NCBI RefSeq assembly: GCF_024347055.1
Contig: NZ_AP024895.1
Span: 2,418,001-2,482,000, forward strand
Source: Vibrio porteresiae DSM 19223
GTDB lineage: Bacteria; Pseudomonadota; Gammaproteobacteria; Enterobacterales; Vibrionaceae
DNA length: 64,000 nucleotides
Direction of reading: 5' to 3'
Shown here: piece by piece, positions 52,962 to 61,679 of the stretch
How positions within the stretch are numbered: the stretch's first letter is position 1
How the letters are laid out: every line of letters begins with the position of its first letter
Translations under genes and position numbers: made by a program
Notes under the pieces: model-generated
Database searches by the model: none
Seen by the model: only the letters and a program-made list of their open reading frames with translations
What the model was told of the DNA's origin: nothing

Positions 52962-54712
52962 GCTTTATCACCAAACTGAATACTGTGGAGCTGGGCATAA
53001 GCACCGCTGAGGCTCAATAGTTCAGAGTGACTACCGCGTTCAATGATTTCACCCTCTTCAACGACTAAGATTTGATCCGCATTTTCAATCGTAGAGAGAC
53101 GGTGTGCAATCACCAATACTGTTTTGTTCTTTTGTAGCTCTTCCAATGCCGCTTGAATCGCACGCTCTGATTCGGTATCCAGCGCGGAGGTCGCTTCATC
53201 AAGAATCAAGACTGGCGAATCACGCAATAGAGCACGCGCAATCGCAATACGTTGACGCTGACCACCAGACAAGCTCGTCCCATTCTCACCAATCACGGTA
53301 TCGAAACCTTGCGGCATATTGTTAATAAATTCTATCGCATGGGCTAACTTCGCAGCGTGTTCAATCTGCTCGCGGGTATATTCCCCTTCGGCCGCATACG
53401 CAATGTTGTTCGCGATAGAATCATTAAATAGATGTACGTTTTGCGACACCAAGCCGAAGTGACGACGTAAATTAGAGAGTTTGTAATCTCGTACATCGTG
53501 TTCATCAAGAGTAATCGAACCTGAGTCCACATCGTAAAAACGGGTAAACAAGTTGGCAATGGTAGATTTACCAGAGCCAGATCGCCCCACTAAGGCAACC
53601 GTTTTACCAGCTGGAATGTTAAAACTCACATTACGCAGTGCTGGTTTTTCTTTACCTTGATAGCTGAACGTCACTTCTTTTACCGCAACATCACCACGAA
53701 CTTTATCGGCTTCAAATTTGCCTTCATCTTTTTCGCGTTCAAGATCCATCAAACCAAACAGAGTTTGGCTTGCCGCCATCCCTTTTTGGAATTGAGAAGT
53801 CACGTTAGTAAGCGCTTTAAGTGGACGCATCATAGAGAACATTGATGTGAACACCACGGTAAATGTGCCGGGAGTTAAGCTCTGACGCACTTCGTCAATG
53901 CTTGCCAGATAAAGAACCGCAACTACTGCAAATGAAGCAATAAATTGGATCAACGGGTTAGCAATTGCTTGTGCTGATACCAATTTCATCGATTGCTGAC
54001 GCATCCGGTTGCTCACTTTATCAAAGCGCTCTTGTTCAATCGCTTGACCACCGTAGCTTAGCACCACTTTATGCCCTTTAAGCATTTGTTCTGCCGATTC
54101 AGCAACATGCCCCATTGCAGTCTGCATGTTCTTGGAAATTTTGCGAAAACGTTTTGATACGATACGAATGGTGATCGCCACAACAGGAGCAATCACAATC
54201 AGCACTACAGATAATTGCCAGCTGCTCCAAAACATCAAAGCAAGTAAGCCAATAATGCTTGCGCCTTCACGCACAATACTGACCAACGCACGGCTAGTGG
54301 CATCAGCCACCTGCTCTGAGTCATAGGTAATACGAGAGAGCAAACTACCAGTCGACTCTTTATCAAAAAAGCTCACTGGCATATGCATAAACTGGCCAAA
54401 AACGGCACGACGCATCGACATGACAACGTTGCCAGAGACCCAACTCAAGCAGTATGCAGAGACAAAACTACTGCTACCACGAATCAGCATCACGCCAATC
54501 ACGATCAATGGCAAGGTACGCAAAAAGCTTGAGTCAGTCGAAGTAAACCCTTCATCAAGAAGTGGTTTCAATAAAGACATCATGTAGGTATCAGATGCCG
54601 CGTTGAGAACTAAAGCAATACAGGCGACAACTAAGCCTGCTTTATAGTTGCGAATGTAGGTCCACAGGCGCTTAAACGTCTGCCAGGTGGTTTCATCTGT
54701 ATTGATCGACAT
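52958..54712 (-). CDS. msbA: Lipid A flippase MsbA
   Basis: The 584-residue ABC exporter has six membrane helices in its N-terminal half. The nucleotide-binding domain has Walker A (GRSGSGKST), the LSGGQRQRIAIARAL signature and VLILDEATSAL (Walker B). It flips core-lipid A from the inner to the outer leaflet of the inner membrane. It lies 31 bases after comEC and overlaps lpxK by 4 bases, in the order msbA-lpxK-ycaR-kdsB seen in many gammaproteobacteria. Confidence 0.97.
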   Translation of the reverse strand: MSINTDETTWQTFKRLWTYIRNYKAGLVVACIALVLNAASDTYMMSLLKPLLDEGFTSTDSSFLRTLPLIVIGVMLIRGSSSFVSAYCLSWVSGNVVMSMRRAVFGQFMHMPVSFFDKESTGSLLSRITYDSEQVADATSRALVSIVREGASIIGLLALMFWSSWQLSVVLIVIAPVVAITIRIVSKRFRKISKNMQTAMGHVAESAEQMLKGHKVVLSYGGQAIEQERFDKVSNRMRQQSMKLVSAQAIANPLIQFIASFAVVAVLYLASIDEVRQSLTPGTFTVVFTSMFSMMRPLKALTNVTSQFQKGMAASQTLFGLMDLEREKDEGKFEADKVRGDVAVKEVTFSYQGKEKPALRNVSFNIPAGKTVALVGRSGSGKSTIANLFTRFYDVDSGSITLDEHDVRDYKLSNLRRHFGLVSQNVHLFNDSIANNIAYAAEGEYTREQIEHAAKLAHAIEFINNMPQGFDTVIGENGTSLSGGQRQRIAIARALLRDSPVLILDEATSALDTESERAIQAALEELQKNKTVLVIAHRLSTIENADQILVVEEGEIIERGSHSELLSLSGAYAQLHSIQFGDKA

Positions 54713-54743
54713 GGATATCCATCACTGGGTTATAAAATTGCGC

Positions 54744-56972
54744 TCATTCTACCCCGTTACGTAGCATCTGCCTATACCATGGCTGGTTACCATCTGAGCG
54801 TTTCGTGCTAATTGTTATCTTACTTGTCTGAAAATTAACGCTAATTTGACCTGAGTCAGCTGTATCTAACCAAGAAGCGCCTAAAAATTCATACAAATCC
54901 ACTACCGAGGGAGAAGGTAAATGCCACTGCCCCCCTTTTTCAACAGAGGCAATGGCCCATTGAGGTCGAACCTTTTCGATAAAGTGACGTGTCGATGAAG
55001 TGCGGCTGCCATGATGAGGAACGAGCATAACATCCGCTTTGAGTTGATTATTATCCCGAGAAAGTAACCACTCACCTACGGCATCAATATCGCCCGTTAA
55101 TAATACTCTCTTCCCCACTATATCGCTGACAAGAACGACACAAGAGTGTTGATTTTTGGCTCTCGAGACCATTTCAGGTGGCCATACTACTTCGAAATGT
55201 AACGCGCGCCACCACCAATTCGCCCCTTTAATGCATGGAGAGTATCCGACTATGGTTTGACTGGCACGTAACCATGCCTTCGGTTGTGACTCTTCCAACC
55301 ACAGCCGACCACCACTGTGGTCATTATCCGTATGACTTAGGATGAGCCCATCAAGTACCCAACCTCTCTGTGCCAACATAGGCAAAATAACGCTTTGCGC
55401 ATAACTGCCACTATCCCAGCTGCTACCAGTATCGTATATCACCACATGCCCTTGCTGCTCAAGCAGCACTGCCAGACCATGGCCAACATCCAATACGTAT
55501 AGATTCCACCCTTTTCCCGGCGTTTGAAACACAAAGTGCAACACGACGATCAAGAGTAACGCAGTGAGAATAGTGCGACGTACAAACGGTCTAAATAGCC
55601 ATAAACCAACACCCAACATCAGTACCACTATGGTTTGATGATTTAAAGGCAGCCACCCACCCGCAGATAATGGTAATCCCCACAATAGCGGGGTGAATCC
55701 CCAAGTCACCCCCTGCCAGAGTAACTGAGTCAAACCGCCAAAAAAAAGCAGACTGCTAAGCAACAGAAACACCAGAGGAACCAATATCAAGCTAAACCAA
55801 GGAATAAAGAATAAATTGAATAGGAACGACCCCATGCTCACTCCTTGGAAAAACCAGCCCGTGACTGGCAACATACCAAGCGTCATTCCTAATTGAATCA
55901 GGAGTGCTTTTTTCCAAGAACGGCGAATGCTATGCACCGCTTGAGCAAACACCATCACCATGATGACGGCAAGAAACGATAACCAAAAACTACTGGAGTA
56001 ACCGGCAAACGGGTCAATAGCCAAGACGCCAGATAGGGTTAACAGAATTCGCCAGACCATGGACACTTTGGCTTGAGTCAGCATCAGTAGCACTTGAATT
56101 GCGCACATGACTAACGCTCTTTGAGTTGGTAATGTAAATCCGGCCAACCATGCATAACCCCACGCAACCGTAAATCCGACTAACCATGGGCTCCACAGCA
56201 ACCAACGATGCCCGCGAGAGAAAACCCCACCTAGCAGAAAGCCAACGCCAAATGCAATACCAATATGCAAACCAGAAATGGCCACCAAATGAGCTAAGCC
56301 ACTGTCCCGAAGTTGCTGCCAAAGTTCTGGGTTGATCAGACTTCTATCGCCAAACACCAACGCCAACAACAATCCTTGAATAGGCGTATCCCGACTTATC
56401 TCAACCACTTGTCGGTACAATTTGTCCTTAATTCCTCCAGTTGAGATAACCATAAAGGGGGAATTTGGTTGCACATTCGCTCTGGCAACGATCCTTTGGC
56501 TTATTGCTTGTTTTTCAGCATCATAGCCAACGTCGTTAAGCACGCCATAAATCGGTTTTACTTTGACATGAAAGCGAACAACCTCACCATCAAGGAGCGG
56601 TACAGGGGCACGCAGATAAACCCTTGGCTGAAAAAGTGGGTTTAATCCATGTTCATTAATTTGGTGAATTTTTACCGTACCTGAATAACCGCTTTGGCTC
56701 GGTTTAAAAAAGCTGTCAACTTTTGCGGTTATGGTAATATCCGTTCCAAACTTAAAAATCATTTGTTTTTGTACGCTCAATATTTGGCTGTGTGTTAGTA
56801 TCAACACCACACCAAATGCGATACCAGCGCCCCATTTTAAGCCTCGAATCCAGAAGCATAAGATGCCCAGTGAACTAACCCAAAGCCATGATGGCAACAT
56901 GGGCCAAATCATTGAAGAGAGCGTAGTGAGCGAGAAAGAAACAAATATCCAATAATTATATAAGCGAGTCAT
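54744..56972 (-). CDS. comEC: DNA internalisation protein ComEC/Rec2
   Basis: The 742-residue inner-membrane protein has an N-terminal OB-like soluble segment (DUF4131), then the Competence region with LLLALVFGDRSLI and the helix LAHLVAISGLHIGIAFG (about residues 230-246). A C-terminal metallo-beta-lactamase-like domain includes LILSHTDNDHSGG and VMLVPHHGSRTS. ComEC forms the channel that brings single-stranded DNA into the cytoplasm; Vibrio species use it for natural transformation on chitin. It is the first gene of the msbA operon and diverges from the DUF2062 gene with only 8 bases between start codons. Confidence 0.94.
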   Translation of the reverse strand: MTRLYNYWIFVSFSLTTLSSMIWPMLPSWLWVSSLGILCFWIRGLKWGAGIAFGVVLILTHSQILSVQKQMIFKFGTDITITAKVDSFFKPSQSGYSGTVKIHQINEHGLNPLFQPRVYLRAPVPLLDGEVVRFHVKVKPIYGVLNDVGYDAEKQAISQRIVARANVQPNSPFMVISTGGIKDKLYRQVVEISRDTPIQGLLLALVFGDRSLINPELWQQLRDSGLAHLVAISGLHIGIAFGVGFLLGGVFSRGHRWLLWSPWLVGFTVAWGYAWLAGFTLPTQRALVMCAIQVLLMLTQAKVSMVWRILLTLSGVLAIDPFAGYSSSFWLSFLAVIMVMVFAQAVHSIRRSWKKALLIQLGMTLGMLPVTGWFFQGVSMGSFLFNLFFIPWFSLILVPLVFLLLSSLLFFGGLTQLLWQGVTWGFTPLLWGLPLSAGGWLPLNHQTIVVLMLGVGLWLFRPFVRRTILTALLLIVVLHFVFQTPGKGWNLYVLDVGHGLAVLLEQQGHVVIYDTGSSWDSGSYAQSVILPMLAQRGWVLDGLILSHTDNDHSGGRLWLEESQPKAWLRASQTIVGYSPCIKGANWWWRALHFEVVWPPEMVSRAKNQHSCVVLVSDIVGKRVLLTGDIDAVGEWLLSRDNNQLKADVMLVPHHGSRTSSTRHFIEKVRPQWAIASVEKGGQWHLPSPSVVDLYEFLGASWLDTADSGQISVNFQTSKITISTKRSDGNQPWYRQMLRNGVE

Positions 56973-56980
56973 GATCCCTT

Positions 56981-57511
56981 ATGCCAAGAAAGTTCATTAA
57001 GCGGTTTATGCCTAACCACGACTTAATCAAACGTCAGAAGGCACTTAAAATTTTTGGCAACGTGCTATACAACCCCAATTTGTGGTGCCTCAATCGCCGT
57101 TCGGCGGCTGGAGCGTTCGCGGTCGGGCTGTTTATGGCCTTTGTCCCACTACCAAGCCAGATGATTATGGCGGCAGGCTTAGCCGTCTTCTTTGGTGTGA
57201 ATTTACCGCTCTCTATCGCATTAGTTTGGATTACCAACCCGGTAACCATGCCAGTGATCTTTTACTTCTGTTACAAACTCGGCGTTTGGGTCATGCAGAT
57301 GCCACCACAAGATTTCCACTTCGAATTAACATGGGAATTTCTCCGTGAACAGCTCAATACCATTTGTCTACCACTCTTGGTTGGTTGCGGTATTTGCGCT
57401 GTGTTGTCAGCCATTCTTGGCTACTTTGGCATCATGGGGCTGTGGCGCTACTCGGTGGTTCGCAGCTGGCAAAAACGTCGTGACAAATTGGGTAAACACT
57501 CTGCTCAGTAA
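56981..57511 (+). CDS. DUF2062 family inner-membrane protein
   Basis: The 176-residue protein has a basic N-terminus (PRKFIKRFMPNHDLIKRQKA), a conserved NLWCLNRRSAAGAFAVGLFM motif and VPLPSQMIMAAGLA. A WITNPVTMPVIFYF helix and a last membrane segment follow. DUF2062 proteins are of unknown function. ATG 57008 is an alternative start, but the longer N-terminus is family-like. With only 8 bases between it and the divergent comEC start, any promoter it has must lie inside comEC. Confidence 0.85.
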   Translation: MPRKFIKRFMPNHDLIKRQKALKIFGNVLYNPNLWCLNRRSAAGAFAVGLFMAFVPLPSQMIMAAGLAVFFGVNLPLSIALVWITNPVTMPVIFYFCYKLGVWVMQMPPQDFHFELTWEFLREQLNTICLPLLVGCGICAVLSAILGYFGIMGLWRYSVVRSWQKRRDKLGKHSAQ

Positions 57512-57681
57512 TGACCTATTTCACGAAACTAAGGTGATACGTAAGGTGATGCCTTAGTTAAGCGATACTCTAGTTAGGTTATCAACGAGCTTTGACGAGC
57601 AGCTTAAAGCGTTTGATGAGAAGAGAAATGCCTAATCACATAGCATGCGAGTGACAAAGCGATTTCCCTTGAAAGAGATGC

Positions 57682-57707
57682 AAAAAAGGACCGAATGGTC
57701 CTTTTTT
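57682..57707. terminator. Bidirectional terminator between the DUF2062 gene and lolE
   Basis: Perfect 11-base arms AAAAAAGGACC and GGTCCTTTTTT enclose GAAT, with T runs on both strands. The rest of 57512-57770 shows no gene. Confidence 0.93.
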
Positions 57708-57770
57708 ATTTTGCCTTTGCCCCAGCGAAATGGTTTGGCTAGGGCACACTGAGAGGGTATTTACAGTGAG

Positions 57771-59015
57771 CTATTTTCCGCTCAATACGCTAGCCGGATT
57801 CAACTTACTCGCTCGCTTAGCTGGATACCAAGTGGCTAACAGGCTTAGCATAATGGCCGTTCCCGAAACCAAAATCACATCGGAGAACGCCACTTGAGAA
57901 GGCAAGAAATCAACAAAATAGATATCGCCAGATAAGAAATGATGCCCGATCAGGCTCTCAATCAGCTTCACAATCTGGGTGAGATTCATGGCTAAAACAA
58001 CACCAAGAATACTCCCCACTATGCTTCCAAGGACACCGGAAAACACACCTTGCCAGACAAATATCCGTTTGACTAACCCATCGGTTGCCCCCATGGTGCG
58101 TAAAATGGCGATTTCGGCAGCGCGATCTTTCACCGCCATCATCAAAGTAGAAACAATATTGAAGCTTGCTACGCCAATCACCAACACCATCACGAGATAC
58201 ATGATGGTTCGCACCATCTCAATATCACGATACAAATAGCCAAACTTTTGCTTCCAACTACGCAAGTAAACAATTTCATTTAACTGCTTACCCACCCGGC
58301 GAACAATGTCGGTTGCCATAAACACATCATCAACCTTAATCGACACCCCAGTCACTTTGTCGCCTAGATCGGTATATTGCTGGGCATCTGCCATAGGTAA
58401 CAAAGCAATATTGTGGTCGATCTGGCCATTAAGTGTCAGAAGCCCAACCACTTTAAGGCGTACTCGTTTCGGCGCTTCTACCTTACTTTCACTATTCACT
58501 CGAGGGATCATTAAGGAGATAAAGTCACCGACTTTGACACCCAGTTTATCCGCAACCCCTTTACCAATAATCACTTGTTGCTGATTTGGTTGGAACTGTT
58601 GCCACACCTCTGCTGGGATAAACCGTGAAAGATCCGACACCTTATCTTCTTGCTGAGGGTCAACACCACGAACTTCTAGCGCTTTGAGTTGCTTACCTCG
58701 CTCGGCGAGTGCTGTAAATCGCACATAAGGAGCGGCACCAATAACACTAGGGTCGCTTTCAGCTTGAGATACCATTTGTGGCCAATCTTGAATTGGCGCA
58801 CGTACCCCTTCAAATTCACCGTGAGGAATGACCGATAGCACTCGATTTTTTAACTCACGTTCAAAACCATTCATCGCTGATAAACCGATGATGATGACCG
58901 CAACACCAACCGCAATGCCAATGGTGGACGAAAGCGAGATAAACGAGACCATTTTGTTACGTTGCTTGGCTCGGCTAAAACGACCACCGATAAAAAGAGA
59001 AAGACCGCCTAACAC
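57771..59015 (-). CDS. lolE: Lipoprotein-releasing system permease LolE
   Basis: The 414-residue protein has four membrane helices: one near residue 30 (TIGIAVGVAVIIIGLSAMN) and three in the C-terminal part. A large periplasmic domain lies between. It has the same length as E. coli LolE. With LolC and LolD it extracts outer-membrane lipoproteins from the inner membrane and hands them to LolA. The start is a GTG immediately after the lolD stop, with AAGGAGG inside the lolD 3' end. Confidence 0.95.
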   Translation of the reverse strand: MLGGLSLFIGGRFSRAKQRNKMVSFISLSSTIGIAVGVAVIIIGLSAMNGFERELKNRVLSVIPHGEFEGVRAPIQDWPQMVSQAESDPSVIGAAPYVRFTALAERGKQLKALEVRGVDPQQEDKVSDLSRFIPAEVWQQFQPNQQQVIIGKGVADKLGVKVGDFISLMIPRVNSESKVEAPKRVRLKVVGLLTLNGQIDHNIALLPMADAQQYTDLGDKVTGVSIKVDDVFMATDIVRRVGKQLNEIVYLRSWKQKFGYLYRDIEMVRTIMYLVMVLVIGVASFNIVSTLMMAVKDRAAEIAILRTMGATDGLVKRIFVWQGVFSGVLGSIVGSILGVVLAMNLTQIVKLIESLIGHHFLSGDIYFVDFLPSQVAFSDVILVSGTAIMLSLLATWYPAKRASKLNPASVLSGK

Positions 59016-59702
59016 TTAGGCCTCCTTATTTTCCAGCAACAGGCCGTCTTGCATAAACATGCGACGGTCCATTTTACCCGCTAACTCATTATCGTGAGTC
59101 ACCACGAGAAATGCCGTACCTGATTCTTGATTGAGTTGACGCATCAAGTCGTAAATCGACAATGCTGTTTGGTGATCGAGGTTACCAGTCGGTTCATCAG
59201 CCAACACGAGATCGGGTTTGTTCACCAAAGCGCGGGCAATAGCAACACGCTGACGCTCGCCTCCCGATAACTCGGCAGGACGGTGCTCAATCCGATGTCC
59301 AAGGCCAACACGCTCGAGTAACTCTTTTGCCGCTTGCTTAGCTTCCGCTACCTTTTTACCACCAATCAAAAGTGGCATCGCAACATTCTCTAACGCAGTG
59401 AAGTCAGCTAACAAATGATGAAACTGATAAACAAAACCAAGATGGGTATTACGGATTTTTGCTTGGCGATTCGAGCTTAAGCTCGCCATGTCATGGCCTA
59501 AAAACTCAACCTGACCTTCGCTCGCATCGTCCAATGCGCCAAGAATATGCAATAGCGTACTTTTACCAGAGCCAGAAGAACCAACGATAGAGACCAACTC
59601 GCCCGGTTTAAGGGCAAAGCTGACGCCTTTTAATACTTGGGTTGTAAACTCGCCTTCTTTATAGGTTTTGCATACATTCTGACAAGACAACAAATTATTC
59701 AT
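59016..59702 (-). CDS. lolD: Lipoprotein-releasing system ATPase LolD
   Basis: The 228-residue ABC ATPase has Walker A (GSSGSGKST), the LSGGERQRVAIARAL signature, Walker B (LVLADEPTGNLD, with the LolD/MacB-type TGNLD) and VVTHDNELA. It drives LolCE. Its start overlaps the lolC 3' end by 8 bases. Confidence 0.97.
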   Translation of the reverse strand: MNNLLSCQNVCKTYKEGEFTTQVLKGVSFALKPGELVSIVGSSGSGKSTLLHILGALDDASEGQVEFLGHDMASLSSNRQAKIRNTHLGFVYQFHHLLADFTALENVAMPLLIGGKKVAEAKQAAKELLERVGLGHRIEHRPAELSGGERQRVAIARALVNKPDLVLADEPTGNLDHQTALSIYDLMRQLNQESGTAFLVVTHDNELAGKMDRRMFMQDGLLLENKEA

Positions 59703-60903
59703 AACGTAACGCCTCAGCGGGTTTTACAGAGGATGCTCGATAAGCAGGGAAAATAGTGGCTAATAAACTTAACGCGATCGCTAGCAAAATCACCACTGTG
59801 ATTTGCAGAGGATCAATAACAATCGGAAGTGAACTACCTAAAGCAAAAAAGGCCACGCCTAGTGCACTGAGTATGGTATTGAGATTATCGGCAACCACCA
59901 CGCCCAATAAGCCACCGACCAGAGCGCCAATTACGCCGCTGCTCGCCCCTTGCACCATAAAAATGGCCAACACTTGACGATTGGTCATGCCTTGGGTTTT
60001 CAAAATAGCGACTTCTGCTTGCTTCTCCATCACCACCATAATTAAAGCGGAGATAATATTAAATGCAGCAACACCGACAATCAGTCCCAGCATCAGCCCC
60101 ATCATGTTCTTTTCCATACCCACGGCTTGGAAAAGTTCACCGCGTTGGTCTCGCCAATCGCTCCAATGCCAACCGTCTGGCAACGACTGATGGGACATTT
60201 CACCGACAACAAAAGGATCATCAAAGAACAGACGCCAACCAGAGATAGTGTCTTGGCTGTAATGAAGTAACCGGCCAGCATCAGAAATATGTGTGATGAT
60301 AAGCTGACCATCCACATCCGAGCCCGTATTGAAAATACCTGCGACAAGGAAATTACGTTGACTAGGGATTCGGCCAAAGGGGGTATATTGACTTGCACTC
60401 GTGACCATAAGTCGAACTTTATCACCGACGGTGACATTCAGTTCACGAGCCAGCATCTGCCCGATAAAGACTCGGTAGCTATCCGGTTGTAAATAACTGA
60501 TTTTTCCGCCCAAAAGATATTGTTCAATCGGGTCATCTAAACGAGGCTCGATACCAATCATCAAACCTGCAGTTAATTCGCTGGAACTTTGAATCACCGC
60601 TTCGCTACGCACAATTGGCTCAGGAGCACGTGCCGTAGAAAGTTTTGCAATAAATTGTGGGGGGGTCGCGCTAGCGCGCGTCTGGTCATGATTTTGGCTA
60701 ATCACAGCCTGTGGTAACACGCCCAATATACGGTTTTTCAATTCGCCTTCGAAACCGTTCATCACGGACAATACTGTCACCAGCGCCATCACTCCTATGG
60801 TGATGCCAGCAGTAGACATATACGAAACAAAGCGGCTAAACCTATCACCGGAGCGACCACGCAAATAGCGTAAACCAATAAAGGTTGAAATCGGGTGAAA
60901 CAT
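59695..60903 (-). CDS. lolC: Lipoprotein-releasing system permease LolC
   Basis: The 402-residue protein (LolC of E. coli has 399) has an N-terminal membrane helix with GITIGVMALVTVLSVMNGFE, a periplasmic domain, and three C-terminal helices. LolC recruits the carrier LolA. The frame reaches 60915; ATG 60903 fits the family start FHPISTFIGLRYL. It is the first gene of lolCDE. The promoter should be in 60904-61100, which is shared with the divergent PilZ-like gene. Confidence 0.95.
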   Translation of the reverse strand: MFHPISTFIGLRYLRGRSGDRFSRFVSYMSTAGITIGVMALVTVLSVMNGFEGELKNRILGVLPQAVISQNHDQTRASATPPQFIAKLSTARAPEPIVRSEAVIQSSSELTAGLMIGIEPRLDDPIEQYLLGGKISYLQPDSYRVFIGQMLARELNVTVGDKVRLMVTSASQYTPFGRIPSQRNFLVAGIFNTGSDVDGQLIITHISDAGRLLHYSQDTISGWRLFFDDPFVVGEMSHQSLPDGWHWSDWRDQRGELFQAVGMEKNMMGLMLGLIVGVAAFNIISALIMVVMEKQAEVAILKTQGMTNRQVLAIFMVQGASSGVIGALVGGLLGVVVADNLNTILSALGVAFFALGSSLPIVIDPLQITVVILLAIALSLLATIFPAYRASSVKPAEALRYE

Positions 60904-61100
60904 AATACAAACCAAACAACTAGAATGGCGCTACTGTAGCGGGAATCGTACGAAGGTTGTAGTTTTTCTTTGCTAAAACTGTGTAAGAATCGGATCATCT
61001 CACGTTTATTGACGGGTATTTCACTGGGATAACACTGAGATACCTTGATTACTGCACCAGTATGACGATAATCATCTCAAGCGTAACAAGGAATCAGATT

Positions 61101-61667
61101 ATGACTGACCAAGAGTTTTTTTCGGTGCATCATGCACTCACGATCAATGTGCAACCCTTAGAGGACAGTTTTGTTCTGCCTTCCACTGAAGAATTTGCAC
61201 GTGAAATACCCGCACCATTTATCGTTGCCAGTGAGTTTAGTCAGTTAGATCTACTTACCGATCAAGCGAAATCAGAAATGAAAAGCAATGATTTTCGCCA
61301 TGTATGCCAGTTACTCGATACCCAAAACGCCAAACTGAACTTGATATTGAGCTTCTTGCTTTCTCAAGAAGATAGCCAAGCACATCGTTACAGAAGTTAC
61401 TCATTTGGCGCCAGTCAATTTGCCTACTACGCACCAACAGAGATGAGTGTCGGAACAAAAGTACGCGCCAAACTCTTTATGGAACATCCTGCTGCCGCTA
61501 TTTATTGTTATGGCAGCGTAATTTCATGTGATACGCAGGACACTGAGCATCTGGTCACGGTAAGATACGATTTGCTACGCGATGTTGACCAAGACCTGTT
61601 AATTAAAGCCGCGCTTTATCAACAACAAAAGTTGTTACGCCAACGTTCACTGGATCGAGAAAAATAA
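61101..61667 (+). CDS. PilZ-like domain protein, possibly PlzB
   Basis: The 188-residue cytoplasmic protein lies directly upstream of mfd. From memory that is the place of the PilZ-family gene plzB in V. cholerae. The C-terminal region (about residues 100-175) has the beta-strand pattern of a PilZ domain. The cyclic-di-GMP-binding motifs RxxxR and D/NxSxxG are not clearly present; RYRSYSFGASQ is the nearest match. If it is a PilZ domain, ligand binding may be lost. A longer frame to 61062 is rejected because ATG 61101 has AAGGAA 7 bases upstream. mfd follows after 12 bases. Confidence 0.6.
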   Translation: MTDQEFFSVHHALTINVQPLEDSFVLPSTEEFAREIPAPFIVASEFSQLDLLTDQAKSEMKSNDFRHVCQLLDTQNAKLNLILSFLLSQEDSQAHRYRSYSFGASQFAYYAPTEMSVGTKVRAKLFMEHPAAAIYCYGSVISCDTQDTEHLVTVRYDLLRDVDQDLLIKAALYQQQKLLRQRSLDREK

Positions 61668-61679
61668 TAAGCCTTACCG

